Below the pieces are notes generated by a model. That model did not search any database. It was not told the DNA's origin and was given only the letters and a program-made list of their open reading frames with translations. A DNA stretch of 64,000 nt, taken from contig CM030935.1 in NCBI GenBank assembly GCA_018136815.1, forward strand, positions 4,911,691 to 4,975,690. The letters run 5' to 3'. Of the stretch, positions 32,141 through 43,463 are shown in pieces; the stretch's first letter is position 1, and the number at the start of each line of letters is the position of its first letter. Source of the DNA: Isochrysis galbana. Taxonomy: Eukaryota > Haptophyta > Isochrysidales > Isochrysidaceae. Both the position numbers and the translations under genes were made by a program.

Positions 32141-33876
32141 ATGCTGCCCAGCCTCACACTCGGCGCGCTCGCGCTCCTCGCGCCGCCACGCGCCGGCCGG
32201 CCGCGCATGCTTGCAGAGCTTCCTGCCTCGCTCCTTTCCAGCAGCGCCGCCAGCGCCCAGGAGCTCTCGCCCACTCTCCTAGGCCAGATGGGCCTCTGCT
32301 CCACCATGTGGGTCTCTCTCCCTCCCTCCCTCCCTCCCTCCCTCCCTCCCTCCCTCCCTCCCTCCCTCTCCCTCCCTCCCTCCCTTTCCCTCCCTCCCCC
32401 CCTCTCTCCCCTTCGCCCTCTCTCTTACGCCCTCTCTCTCACGCCCTCCCTCCCCACATCCCCACGCCCTCCCACCCCTCACACGCAGCACACACACTTC
32501 CACGAGCTCTTGTCGACCCCTTGTCAGCGATCAGAGCGCCCTCGGCCCATGCAGGTTCATCGGGGGCAACCTGCTCGAGCGGTTTGGAGATGTCGAGGTC
32601 CGCGCCACCCGCCCCCACCACCCCCAGCCCCACACCGCCCCCGCATCCCCTCCCGTCTGCACCCCCTCCCCCCCCTTCCCCCCAGCGGACGCCGATCACG
32701 CGGTAGCTCGTGGCCCTCACGGCACGTTGCCGCCCGCCCCGACCTTCGCACATGCCCGGGGGCTGACTCGGCACCACGACAGCCCGGTGCGGTGCTTCGC
32801 GGGCCGGGTGCGGAGCACACGGAAGGTGGGGACTCACGCGCGTTCGTGCCTGTGCAGCGGCACGACCGACCTGATGTGGCGCACGCGCTCGCAACGCTTG
32901 CAGGAGCCCAAAGAGGTCGGAGTCGAGGAGGGCGCTATGGACATCTACCGCGATTCACCGCTGCGCTACTGCGGTGAGCATTGCAGCCCGCGTGGCATGG
33001 AATCACACCACCGCTTGCCGCCAGTTGCATGCCCTCTACGACGTTCTGTTGGCTCTTTGCGCCGCACGCTCACTCAGGTTACCTCAACGAGATCGGCGAG
33101 GCTTTCCGACCGCTCATTCCAGTTGAGATCGTCTACCTCAGGTGACAATGAGCTGTCTCAGGCTCCTCTGCTAAGCCCGCGCGCTCAGGCCTCGCCTCCC
33201 ACTCAGCTGAGACGTTCCGGCCCCCTTGCGCAGCTACGTTGGTGCCATCACCTACATCCTCGCCGACACTGTCGACAAGGTTGAAAGCCAAGCGTCACGC
33301 GCACGAACCCGCTGCATGCACTCAACGGCAACTCCCCTCCTGCTGGTGGCACGAACTCCATCCTCCCTTTGCTTCTTACAGGGCCGTAAGGGCGGCGCCG
33401 CAGGCGGCGATGACGCGATGGTCCGCGGTACCCTCGGTGCTGTCGACACCTTCTCGTGGCAAATGCTCGCCTCGGTACGCTGTCTAATGTAGTCGCGCGA
33501 ATAGCCATGAAGCTGTGCTCGCCTGGCGCTAAGCTCGTCCCCTGCCCACACCATGTGCTGCAGGTCGTCTTCCCATCGTTCTGTATCAATCGCCTCGTGG
33601 TGCTCCTTGTCTCGCTCCAGGCACAGCCGTTTTGCCCTGAGATTCTCCAAGTGCGCCGTGCACACAGCGCCCGCCCCCCAAGGATGACACGCATGCCGCA
33701 CAGCCAGCCGCCAGTGCGCAACCGGCGAGCTCGGTTCCTCTCCCATGCAGGCGAGCTGGATTCCCACTGCCTGTGGCCTGGTCTCTATTCCGCTCCTGAT
33801 CGTCCCGCTTGACGTTCTGGCCCACTGGGTGCTCAACGGTTCGCTGCGCAAGGTGAGCAGCGAGGTGCTCAATTGA
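32141..33876 (+). CDS. MTFP1: Mitochondrial fission process protein 1 (MTP18 family)
   Basis: Inner-membrane protein of the MTFP1/MTP18 family, needed in other eukaryotes for mitochondrial division. Eight exons keep phase: 32141-32307, 32555-32597, 32904-32973, 33078-33141, 33234-33279, 33382-33474, 33564-33650 and 33751-33876, giving about 231 residues. The family core is clear: DIYRDSPLRYCGYLNEIGEA, FRPLIPVEIVYLSYVGAITY, ILADTVDKGRKGG, AVDTFSWQMLASV and VFPSFCINRL, then WIPTACGLVSIPLLIVPLDV and NGSLRK near the C-terminus. The N-terminal Leu/Ala/Ser/Arg-rich 50 residues could be a targeting peptide. Intron 1 carries a (CCCT)n microsatellite. A GA microsatellite precedes the gene. Confidence 0.85.
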
Positions 33877-34279
33877 GCTGTGCGACACTCGCGCCTCGAC
33901 GAAGAGCGGCTGTCGCACAATCACTGGGTCTGCCTCGACGTAGAGCGGGTCACACATGCATAACCCGATACGCAAGTCGGCCAGGCTCGTGCTATTATAT
34001 TCATCGACTCCTTAGGTTGGCCCTCGTTGTGCCTCATGTCGTTCTGTGCGTTGCACTTGTGGTGTTCACTTTTAGCGAGGGCCAATGTGGTGCACTCATC
34101 TGAGGTCGGGGCTTGGCATTCACGGCAGCCTGGCCTGCACGTAACTAGGAAAACAAATACCGTAATCAGGGCGGCGTCCGAGCAGAAGAGTTAACCAGTA
34201 TGTGGTTGTTGTGGCTAGATCGATTTCAGGAGCCATGTTTCCTCGCCGAAACTGATTATGAAATGCGGACGGACGCAAG
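33877..34279. other. Intergenic, no gene seen
   Basis: 3' flank of MTFP1 up to the poly-A/T end of a minus-strand LINE tail. Confidence 0.4.
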
Positions 34280-35796
34280 AAAAAAACTTCTTAACAATCT
34301 CGCCGCGCGCGCGACCTTGCACAGCCATATCTGCAGCCACGCCCGCTCCCCTGATCCCCCCTCCACCTGCCTTGCGGCTGCGCGGCTTGTCCCCTCGTGC
34401 TCTATGCTCTACCTAGGGGCTGGGTGTATGAGGCTTCCCGTGGCAGGCGGTTGTCAAGTCGAGCGTAGCCGGAGGGCTCTGAGCCACTCCGTCGCGAGCG
34501 GCACCGGCACCAGCGGCTAGCGCGGCGCTTTGGCCCTCCTCCCCGCCGGGAGTCGGGTGAAAGAAATGCTTTTGGAGTCGTTCGGGAAACTCCATTTGGG
34601 TGTGTGGTGTGTGGACTGGGGACGAACGGCGAACGAAGGGCAATGGAGCGGCGAGGCGCTCGCTAGCGGCCCTAGTGCCTAGTGCCTAGTGTGTGGGGTT
34701 GTACATCATAGATAACCTCTTCATGCACCCCGGGGGCAAAGCGCCGATGTCCGAAGTCCCTAGTTCTAGTTATCCTGTTATCTGTTATCCTGTACACGTT
34801 AGCATTGAGGTATATAATACTACTAATAAATTTTTAACAAATTTTTATGGGTCGCGGCGCAGCAAAGGAACGGGACTAGCGCGCACACAAGACAGGACTC
34901 CCTGCCGCGGCGAGCGCAAGCACCCTTCCCCCTTATGCCACCCAGCTCTTCACTAGCTTACTACCTGCGCTAGCCGGAGCACCCCTACCTCCACACTCAA
35001 ACAGCCCCCCACGCCAGGATCCTGTTTTGGTCTCGCCGGCAAGGGGGCCTAATGGGAGGGAGAGGAGCAACTCCTCAAAGAGGAGCTTTGGGGAAGGAGA
35101 TGTTTGAGTGGGGGCGCTATACCCTTGCGCTAGGCATGGGCAGCGACGCCGCCTCAAGACATGTCCTCCCTCTGGTCTTGAGTCGAAATTTTTGGTGTTT
35201 GGAACCGAGGGCGAGGGGGTTTGTGCTTCTTGGGTTGGTTGTAGTGGGATGAGGGAGTGGGAGAGGGAGTGAAGTGTTGAAAGAGGGCCCAAGGCAGGGC
35301 ACTGAGTTGTAGGTACTTGTGGCCCACAAGCGTGGGGTGAAAACGGGAAGTGTATCAACATGTGTCTTGAATTGAAATTTTTGGTGCTTTGAATAGAGGG
35401 CGGGGGGGTTCGCGCTGTTTGGGTTGGTTGAAGTGTGAAGGGGGAGTGGGAGAGGGAGTCTAGTGTTGAAAGAGGGCCCAAGGCAGGGCACTGAGTGATT
35501 GGTACTAGTGGCCCACAAGAGTGGGGTGAAGACGAGAATTGTGTCAACAAGTTGGAAAACAGAGGCATTGGGTGCTCTCCGTATGGGGTTGATGGTTGTG
35601 AAGTGCCCTCCCATGTTGGGTGCACTGATGGTAGAGGTTTCCACCATGGGGAGGGCAGCTGAGCTACCCTCCCACATGAGGTGCTCTTGGGGTGGGAAGG
35701 TTTCCCACTGTAGGAGGGGGCCTCAAAGATCCCCTGCATGATGCGCAGAGCCATGGTGGCAACCTGTTCGGTGCCAGTGCTAGGGCGGTCACTCAC
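34280..35796 (-). mobile_element. LINE derivative: ORF1-like frame plus 3' tail
   Basis: The left end (34280-34460, minus) is the LINE 3' tail: GCCCCTAGGTAGAGCA, GCCGCAAGGCAGG, GCGAGATTGTTAAGAAG and T7. Upstream on the same strand an open frame (35796-34933, 287 residues) carries STGTEQVATMALRIMQ, also present in the piece at 53800-54015, and a tandem duplication of about 60 residues (SPHSCGPLVPITQCPALGPL and SPHACGPQVPTTQCPALGPL). It has no endonuclease or reverse transcriptase. It may be one internally deleted element or two neighbouring fragments; a 470-bp stretch of unknown sequence lies between them. Confidence 0.55.
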
Positions 35797-35985
35797 TCTT
35801 TTTAACCACTATTTTCCGCCTCCCCTGGGTGTCCAAGGATTCCGCAGGGTCCCCCCCTACCTGCCCCGGCAACCGTCTCCCCCCCCCACGAACCCCCTCC
35901 CGCCCCACGAAAGGCAATGGCGTCGGTGAGTGACCCCCCTCCCTTCCCCCGGGCGTGGCGGTCTATTTTGGGAGAATGACACGGT
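35782..35985 (+). repeat. Dispersed repeat with GGTCACTCAC / GTGAGTGACC ends
   Basis: Starts at GCGGTCACTCACTC and contains CTGGGTGTCCAAGGATTC, GGCAATGGCGTCGGTGAGTG and CGTGGCGGTCTATTTTGG. Nearly the same sequence is found at 46985-47185 and, incomplete, at 47224-47345. GGTCACTCAC and GTGAGTGACC form an inverted pair about 145 bp apart, so it could be a small inverted-repeat element. Confidence 0.65.
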
Positions 35986-36035
35986 CGCCCACGGGAGGGA
36001 ATCAGAGAAATAAATAAGGGGCGCATCACTATAAG

Positions 36036-36452
36036 AAACGCGGAGCTTCCGCGAAGGCGGTGCGAACGCTCGCCATCATATCCGATGCCTGGGTATGGCC
36101 GACGCTTACTGCCGTCAAGCCTGGGGATGACAAGCACATCCTCGACGTCCTCCCTATCGTCTGGCCGGAGTCTCTTCGCTGGCTGCGAGAGGCGGCCTCC
36201 GATCCGTCATCTGTGATCGAGGGAACAATGCGCCTCGACACCTTCCTTGAGGCAAAGGGCCAGCGCGTGCTGCCGCGCTCGGCACCATCGATGAAGACGA
36301 GAGGCGGCCGTGCTGTGAAGGACATGGAGAGAATCAGGGCCTCGCTCGCCGCCGATCCGGAATCTCGAGCCTTGGTGTGCGAGATGCTCACTGCCGCCTT
36401 CACCGCGATGGCCCCAGCGTTGGAGAACCACGCCGCCGAGTTCGTGGCGTGA
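36036..36452 (+). CDS. Hypothetical ORF, probably mobile-element derived
   Basis: An open frame whose first ATG is at 36060 (130 residues) and which may extend a few codons upstream. It contains ISDAWVWPTLTAVKPG, DVLPIVWPESLRWLRE and MTAAFTAMAPALENHA-like helical segments. I do not recognise a family. It lies between a dispersed repeat and a broken chromodomain gene in the same orientation, so it may be the first part of the same element. Confidence 0.4.
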   Translation, partial: KRGASAKAVRTLAIISDAWVWPTLTAVKPGDDKHILDVLPIVWPESLRWLREAASDPSSVIEGTMRLDTFLEAKGQRVLPRSAPSMKTRGGRAVKDMERIRASLAADPESRALVCEMLTAAFTAMAPALENHAAEFVA

Positions 36453-36505
36453 CGTCGTCATCACCGGCGCCCGCAAAGGGCTGATTTCGACGCGGTGCGC
36501 GGGGG
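36447..36505. repeat. Dispersed repeat, copy 2 (partner 1902-1960)
   Basis: The block GTGACGTCGTCATCACCGG, then CCCGCAAAGGGCTGATTTCG and ACGCGGTG, matches 1902-1960. Here it overlaps the end of the hypothetical ORF. Confidence 0.6.
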
Positions 36506-37040
36506 CGGCGGGCGCGATTGGCGTGGCTGTGAGGGCGGGATGCCGCGATATGGTGCGCGATGCGGCGATGGCGCCCAAGAAAGCCAACGGAAAGAATAAG
36601 GCAGCGCCAGCGGCGGCAACACGGCCACTGCAGGCCCAAGGCGGGCAGACGAAACGCACCCCGAGCAGCGGAGCAGCGCTTTCGACGGCGCCGCAGGCCA
36701 CGATACCTATGAGCCAGAGAAGATCATTCGTGAGCGCAAGGCCAAGGGCGTGACCCAGTGGCTTGTGAAGTGGAAGGGCTACGACACGCGCGACAACACC
36801 TAAGAGCCCATGGAGCACCTCGCGGCCTGCGAAGACATGATCGCCGACTTCAAGGAGCGCGAGAAAACTCGGATCGCCCAGCTAGAGGCGGTAGCTGAAG
36901 CCAAGCGAATCGAGAAGGAGGAGGAGGCGGCAAAGAAAGCTGCGGAAATGGCCGAAGCTGCCGCTGCGGCGAGGCTTGTGGTGCGGCAAGCGGCACAAGA
37001 GGGAGGGGATGACAATGCTACAGTCGACTTGGCGGACACA

Positions 37041-39327
37041 CACGGTCGGTAGCGGGATGCCTCAAGGATGCCCCCTGTCGCCACTCACCTTTCTTCTAAC
37101 CACCGAAGCGCTGACGCGAGCCATAAACGAGGACCCCGACATCGAAGGAGTAGATCTTAACGGATACAACCTCAAAATAAACCAATTCGCGGATGACACA
37201 GCCCTGATAACCAGGGACTACGCAAGCCTGAAAAAAGCGCTCCAATGGGTGAAAGCCCACGAGCAAGCGACGGGAGGCAAAACCAACGAGTCTAAATTCC
37301 AAGGCATTAGGATGGGTTCACAATTAAGGACCAAACCACCGTGGGATATGCGCAAATATAACTGGATCGAAAATGACCAATACCTCGTGATACTAGGCGT
37401 GCCACTAGGAGCCCCGGAGGCGCTTAAGCCCTTTTGGAAAAAGCTAGCGGACAAGGTAGACAATAAAGCAGCCCAATTAGCGCCGTTCACACGCCATATG
37501 TCGATCTTCGGCAGAACTAATATAGTGAACTTTATAATTTACGGCACGCCTAGGTACTGGATGCAAACCTTAGCACCTCCCAAATGGTTCAACGCAAGAA
37601 TCCAAAAAGCGGCGGACAAGATTCTTTGGGAAAGCCCCTACACAGGGAGGAAATACCAGTGGGTGAAATACCCACACTACCCAATTAACAACACGCAAAA
37701 CGCGACGCGCACGTTGGGAACAGGCCTACTAAACTGGACAAACCACGTAAAAGCTCTACAAGCTAAGTGGATACTAAACTACCTCAACGCAAGAAAAGCA
37801 TCTTGGAAACACGCGCTCGACGCGTGGTTCTGCCGCTCTGGGCTGGGTCGTGGCGCGGTCTTCTCCACAATTCCCCCCGCCTCTCTTACGCGCAGCCTCA
37901 GAGGCAACCCGGCGCTTCCAATATTTTGGAAGGACGCGCTAAACACCTTTAGATCACTCGATATCCAACGCTCTCGCCTATCGATAGAGGGTGCGCTCTC
38001 GCAACCGATATGGTGCAACCCGCACGAACAACCGCCACGTATGCGCGCCGCTTGGGCAAGCCTATGGCAAACCCTCCACACACACGTCGTGCATAACGCG
38101 TTCAAAGATAACAACCTAGACACACCCTACACGAAAGAGGAATGCGCCCAATATCTAGAACACCTCCCGGAGATATTCGAACACGCGGGTAGCAAGATAA
38201 ACAAGGAAAGCTTCTTAGACTCGTGGGCGTCGGTAGTACAACAAGCCTCGAGTCTCCTTGGAAAAGCGCAACTAGACCCCGCCCCCGGGTCTGACCCGGA
38301 GGGGACTAGCGAAAACGGAACACGCGACAATAAGGCGGGCATTGAGGCCCCGCCGGAAGTCAGAGTATCCGATAACGAAACATACATAACTAAGATGAAC
38401 AACATATGGTTTCACACCAACACAAATTACCTCGGAGAGCCGGCCGACCGGACGGGGGTCGCGACCCCAGAAGAAGCCCGACTATACCACCCCCCCGCTA
38501 GATGGGAGGGTGGGTTGAAAGGCCCCAAATACGCGGAATACCCGCTAGCGGACGAGTATACAATAGACGGTAAAAAACACCTGGACCTCACCACGGTCTC
38601 GGACATAACACAGGTGCTAGAGAAAAACATACCAAACAAGCCCCAGCCGGCAAGCGAGGCATGGGCCCGAAGAATCAACCTAACCCACGAGGAGTGGAAG
38701 CACGTGGCCAGCTTATACACCCTACCCCTTCTAAAACACACGGACAAACACCCTCACTTCAAACACATCACCCATAGGAGGATATGTACGCGAAACCGCT
38801 ACGCCATGGCGACCACGAATACCTGCAGACTATGCGGAAAATATCACGAGAGCTCGACCCACTTAGCTAGGTGCACAGCCACGAAGCCAATCTTCGAGAC
38901 CATAGAAGCGGTAGCGGGTTTCACGCCGGAGCGCAAAAGGACAGCGACACAGAAGATAAAGGACAGACTCTTCGCATACCCGGGTACACCGACGCCAGAT
39001 AGCCTCAAAACCCTATACATAGTAGCATGGAGATACATAATAAGCGACTTCTACAAAGTCGAATACGACAATCACCCCTTCCACTATATACCCGTCATCG
39101 AACGTACCTTGACCAGATTCACGATCCTCGTACGGGGCCTTGAAGCCTCTAACAAAACCTCGCCGGCACGTACGCACCAAGCCTCCAGAGGCAGAAAACC
39201 AAAGATCAAAGACGCAAGAGATCTTAGCGCCCCAATATTTAAGGTGAACGACAAAGGTGTCCTCGCGATGAGCGTGAATCTGTCCCTGGTGGCACACGCA
39301 CTCGACATGGCGGGAAAGTTAGCCTGA
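37041..39327 (+). CDS. LINE reverse transcriptase, C-terminal two thirds
   Basis: The frame begins at the truncation point with VGSGMPQGCPLSPLTFLL (RT motif B) and continues to KINQFADDTALITRD (motif C with the catalytic Asp pair), YLVILGVPLG (thumb side), and a long C-terminal region ending in a zinc-knuckle-like CRLCGKYHESSTHLARC (C-x2-C-x8-H-x3-C), as in L1/Tad/I-type LINE proteins. Palm motif A and everything N-terminal to it are missing because of 5' truncation. The frame is intact to the stop at 39325-39327, so insertion was fairly recent. It is the same family as the endonuclease copy at 25937-27703, judged by the shared 3' tail. Confidence 0.85.
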
Positions 39328-39696
39328 AAACCTGACGAACACCACACCTCACACCCCCCCTCCCCACAAAAAAAAAAGAAAACAACCCTAACAGCGTCGG
39401 CCCGGCACATACACAACCCCAAGTCCGACACTTAAGGTAACCCCAACCTTAAATACCCCAAGAGAAGCCGATCGCTCGATGGCGCGAGGGAAGGCCGAAG
39501 AGTCGACCGTCGGGGATCGGTGCACGCCGCCTGCCACTGGAAACCCCAAGTACTGGGCCCCTAAGTAGAGCACAAGGGGACGAGCCGCAAGGCGAGTGCG
39601 AGGGAGTGATAAGGGATGCGGGCGCGGCTGTCAGATGGAGGATGTCAGTGTCGCGCGCGCGGTGAGATCATTAAGAAGTTTTTTTTTTTTTTTTTT
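37041..39696 (+). mobile_element. 5'-truncated LINE with 17-bp target duplication and T tail
   Basis: The direct repeat TCGACTTGGCGGACACA flanks the element at 37024-37040 and 39697-39713. The insert starts inside the reverse transcriptase and ends after 39480-39678 (the shared 3' tail, GAGATCATTAAGAAG) in an uninterrupted T run at 39679-39696 on the coding strand. 5' truncation with a long variable target duplication is the normal product of target-primed reverse transcription. A T rather than A tail is unusual. Confidence 0.88.
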
Positions 39697-39791
39697 TCGA
39701 CTTGGCGGACACAATCGCGCAGGCAAACGCGCACGTGATGCAACGCGCGAGGAGCAGCGAGCTGGCCGTTGCGCCTCGAGTGCTGAAGTAG

Positions 39792-39904
39792 TTGTTAACT
39801 CAGTTAACAGGCCTTCGGGCGCAGCGCAAGGCGGTTAGTAACTACGTGGCGCCACTCTAGGGGCAGTTAGTGGCAGTTAACTAAGTTACCTAGGTAACTG
39901 CCTT
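39792..39904. repeat. GTTAAC / GTTACC palindrome cluster
   Basis: Several short palindromes lie close together: GTTAACTCAGTTAAC, TTAACTAAGTTACC and GTTACCTAGGTAAC. No gene. Confidence 0.45.
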
Positions 39905-40111
39905 ACCTAGCCCCTAGCCTTGGGCTGGCGAGGAGGTGAGGGCGGCGGGGCCATGTCGACGTCAGTGTCTGGTGGGGCTGAGGCCAGCGAGAGCTTCGGC
40001 TCCGGCGGACTTGGGGCGGCCCTGGTGGGGCGTCGTGACGGCAGGGGGCTGGGGCTGGGAGGTGGCAGCCGGCGGCGCGCGCTCCATCGCTAAAATTATA
40101 ACAATAGTTTT
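39905..40111 (-). mobile_element. LINE 5'-end fragment
   Basis: A minus-strand ATG at 40087 opens MERAPPAATSQPQPPAVTTP, preceded four bases upstream by a hairpin (40092-40111; one mismatch). The fragment ends near 39905. It is nearly identical in design to the pieces at 18425-18804 and 63040-63530. Confidence 0.6.
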
Positions 40112-40762
40112 CTCACGTCCCAGCCCTACATTCTTCGTAAGCAACTACAACACCAGTACACCCCCTACACCCTCGCTCACACTCGCTAACTCAGCAATGT
40201 CTGCTCCGTCACCGCACTCGCCAACCCCCAAGCCCGCTGCTAACCTGCCTCCATCTCGGGATGAGGTGGAGCCCGTCTTTCCATCTGGGGCCTCCCCAGC
40301 CGCGCCTCCCGCCTTAAACCTTTCCTCCTTTCCGTCGCCGGTTGAGTGTGTGGCAACCTTCAATCAATCCGTCAAGTAGGCGGAGTGCGAGGGGCGAGAA
40401 AAGGGCGTTGTCGGATGGGAAGTAGTGTCCACTAGTCTAGCGATAGGTGTTAGCCCTGAATCTTCAGATCTTTTTTTTAAATTGAAAGTTCGACCGCCTT
40501 AAAAGTAAGAATATTATGAACGCGGCATGCTCGAGCGACAACGGGAGGCTGGCACACGCAACATGCGATAAACACGTTGCCTCCACCAACTCTTATCCCT
40601 TTGCCTTGGCGGAGCAGCAGCTAGCCATAGGCTTGCTAGCCTCAAGGGACCATCTGTAGCAAAAACAGCAGCACGCATTCAATCCATCCCGCATAGGGCA
40701 CGTAGGTTGGGTGCCTGGTGGCGCACGAGCCTGGCGGCCCACCGCGCGCCCCGCACGGCGGG
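40112..40762. other. Intergenic; one 60-codon ORF
   Basis: A small plus-strand frame (40198-40379, MSAPSPHSPTPKPAANLPPS...) is proline/serine-rich and of unknown status. The rest is the NOG1 3' flank. Confidence 0.35.
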
Positions 40763-43264
40763 TTAGCGGCGGTCTGTCTTGCCGAGGCCGCGCTTGCCAC
40801 TGTACAGGTGCTTGGGCTTCTTGATGGCGATGCGGCGATCCGACTCGGTCGCCTTGCCCATCTTGTTCATAAGGAACTGCTTCTTCTTCGCCAGTTTCTC
40901 CGCCTTTTTGAGCGCGGCTTCGTCTCGCAGGCCTGTGCGTGCGGGCGAGCGCGAGCGCGCCACTGAGGCCGAGTCGCGACGCGTGGCGCTGCGGTCCGAG
41001 GGCACGCGGGAGCCGGAGCGCTCGCGCGATGCGCCGCGGCGGGCCTTAGCCTCGCCCTCCACGTCCATAGCGTCGGCCATAGGCCTCCTCTTGGTCGAGC
41101 GTCCGCGCTCCTCCTCGTCGGCCGCAGGCGAGCGCGCCTTGGCCTTGGACCGCAGATTGGACATGGCCTTAGCTTCTGTCTCGATGCCAATGGACGACAG
41201 GTGCGCGACCATGCCACCGGTCGACTTCGATCGCGCCTTGACATTGCGCGGCAGCGTGGGGTGGTTGGCTGCGCGGTCTCGCCGCGCTGTCTCCTTGATG
41301 ACGCCCTTCTTCTTGCGAATGGCCGAGGCGAGTTTGGCCACCTGAGCGTGCGCCTCTGCCGCGTCGTCTTCCATCGGATCCGCCTCCGCCTCGAGGGCGG
41401 CGAGTTGGGCGCGCTCTTCCTCCTCGCGCTCGAGCTCGTCGAGCTTGGCCTCAATTTCGGGATCTATGAAGTCGGCAATGTTCTTGCCGTCCATAATCTC
41501 GGGGATCATGTCGTCGGCCCACTCGGGCCGTCGCAGCTCCCACTGGCGCTGCAATGGCAGAGAGTAGACGCCGGCGCCGCCGTGCTCCTCCTCCAGATCG
41601 CGCTGTAGCACGCGCTTTGGCGCCGCGGGCTCAAAGTCGGGCAGGTCGGTGCTCGAACTGGCGCCACCCTGCGCCGGTTTGGCCTGCTTTGCTGCGGCGC
41701 GTGCAGCGAGCACCGACTCAGGCACGTACGTCTGGCGGCGCACCGGCACACCGTCAGCTTGCGGCTGCGGCTCAGCGACGCGGATGCGCCCGATCACCGA
41801 CTCGACGCGCGACGACTGCAGCTTAGCCTCGACGCGCTGCGCAAGAAGCAGGTCGCATGCCGTCTGCTTCACGTCCTTGATGCCCTCCTCCGTGAAGGTG
41901 GACATGTAGACGATGGTGGCACCCGCGTCGCGCATCCGCTGTAGCAGTGCCTCCTCCTCTGGAGTGAGGGTAGACGGGTCGCGCGCGTCCGTCTTATTGA
42001 CGGCGACGACGAGGGGCTTATTGAGGAAGAGCGGCTTGATCTGCTCAAAGAGCGCAACCTGCTCTGCAATCGAGTGTCCGCACTCCTCGGAGATGTCGAG
42101 CACGTACATGACGCAGCACTGCAGGTGGGCGAGCGCAGTGATCGACTGCATCTCGATGGTGTTGCGCTCCTCGAGCGGTTTGTCGAGCACACCCGGCGTG
42201 TCGATGACCTGCCAGCGCAGGTACTTGTAGTCCATGTGGCCGACGAAGAGCGACTTAGTCGTGAAGGCGTACGGCTGCACGTCCACGTTGGCGCGCGTGA
42301 CGCGATTCATGAAGGATGACTTGCCAACATTGGGGTAGCCTGAAGCGCGTGCGGCGTGCGGTTGGCGGGGGAGGGCGGGGAGAGAGAGGGGATGCAAGGC
42401 GGGCGGAGGGGGCCGGGCTGACCTGCGATGATAATGGTGCGGGTGGACGGGTCGATGGCCGGCAGCCTCATCATGTGCTGCCGCACTTGCTCGAGGTACT
42501 CGAGGGCGCCCTTCTGCCGCTTCATTACGGTACACATCCGGCCGAGCGCGGCGCGCTTGAGCGCCTTACACCGGTAGAGTGAGTCGCCATACTTGAGCAG
42601 CTTGACGTAGTCGCGGCCTACTTTGTCGATCAGCTGCTTGGCGAGGTTGAGCTGGCCGAGCGCAAGCTTGAAGTGGTCGCGGTCGTACAGCACGTTGATC
42701 AGGTCGGCGTAGAAGGGGTGGATGTCATCTAGGCGCGGGAAGTCGGTGAGGATCTGCGTCAGCTTGTCGTGGTAGTTCATGTGCGTGTACTTGACCTGCG
42801 TCGGCGGGGGGAGGCCGACACGCGGGTGGCTGAATGGGTGGCGGGGAGGGAGGCGAGATGGAAGGGCGCGGGGCGGCGAGGGGGCGGAGGGGCGGCGGTA
42901 GATTGTGGGGAAGATGGCCTCAGGCGCGCGAGTCTTCGGCAGTTGTGGCTGCGCTGCGCATGCTGGCTGCGTGGGATCCGCGTGATCGCGCTGCGGGGCG
43001 TTCACACTCGCCTTGCGCATGTAGAACTGTCTGATCCTGACGATGTTGTACCCCGGGTGCACGACGGTAGGAGTCTTGCGCTGAGTCTTGGAGAGGATCA
43101 CATCGATAAACTCTTTGGCACTCGGTACTGTCTCAATCTTCTTGAAGTTGTAGACCTGCGAGCGCGACGAGACGCGCGGGGGACACGTGGGCTAGAGCGT
43201 CCCAGCGGATGCCAGGCTAGGGCGCGGAGAGGGGAAGGGAGGGGCGGTTGGGACGTACCACCAT
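40763..43264 (-). CDS. NOG1: Nucleolar GTP-binding protein 1
   Basis: A GTPase of 60S ribosomal subunit biogenesis (NOG1/GTPBP4), acting in the nucleolus on pre-60S particles. Exons: 43264-43259 (coding only MV), 43155-43012, 42795-42423 and 42339-40763; phases agree and give 699 residues. The N-terminal helical bundle is strongly conserved ([55 protein letters not shown]). The GTPase motifs are G1 [10 protein letters not shown]3 DTPG and G4 NKTD. The C-terminal third is charged, with RS/KR-rich nucleolar-type stretches, and ends [19 protein letters not shown]. Intron 2 starts with GC (AAG then GCGAGTGTG at 43011). Exon 1 encodes only two amino acids. Confidence 0.93.
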
Positions 43265-43417
43265 GGCCGGCGCGGCGCGGCGGTCCTCGTGGCGGCGACG
43301 CGGCGTGCGGACGGGGCGGGGGAAAGAGGGCAATTCGAGGGGAAGGGTGCACGAGGAAAAGCTGAAATATTACAAATTTCAGCGACAGAATGAAGAGAAA
43401 GAGGGCCCCCTGTGAGT

Positions 43418-43463
<46 letters not shown>

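Larger units (their letters stand above)
36568..39791 (+). pseudogene. Chromodomain protein gene interrupted by a LINE
   Basis: Starts with a lysine-rich MAPKKANGKNKAAPAAATR, changes frame, and then shows a chromodomain: YEPEKIIRERKAKGVTQWLV followed by KWKGYDTRDNT. The next codon, where chromodomains have the aromatic Trp of NTWEP, is TAA (36801-36803). The frame continues as EPMEHLAACEDMIADFKERE and a Glu/Ala/Lys-rich coiled coil. At 37040 it is broken by a 2.66-kb LINE. It resumes at 39697 as DLADTIAQANAHVMQRARSS and ends with TAG at 39789-39791. Chromodomains bind methylated histone tails and are common in retrotransposon integrases. The gene has been inactivated three times over. Confidence 0.7.
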
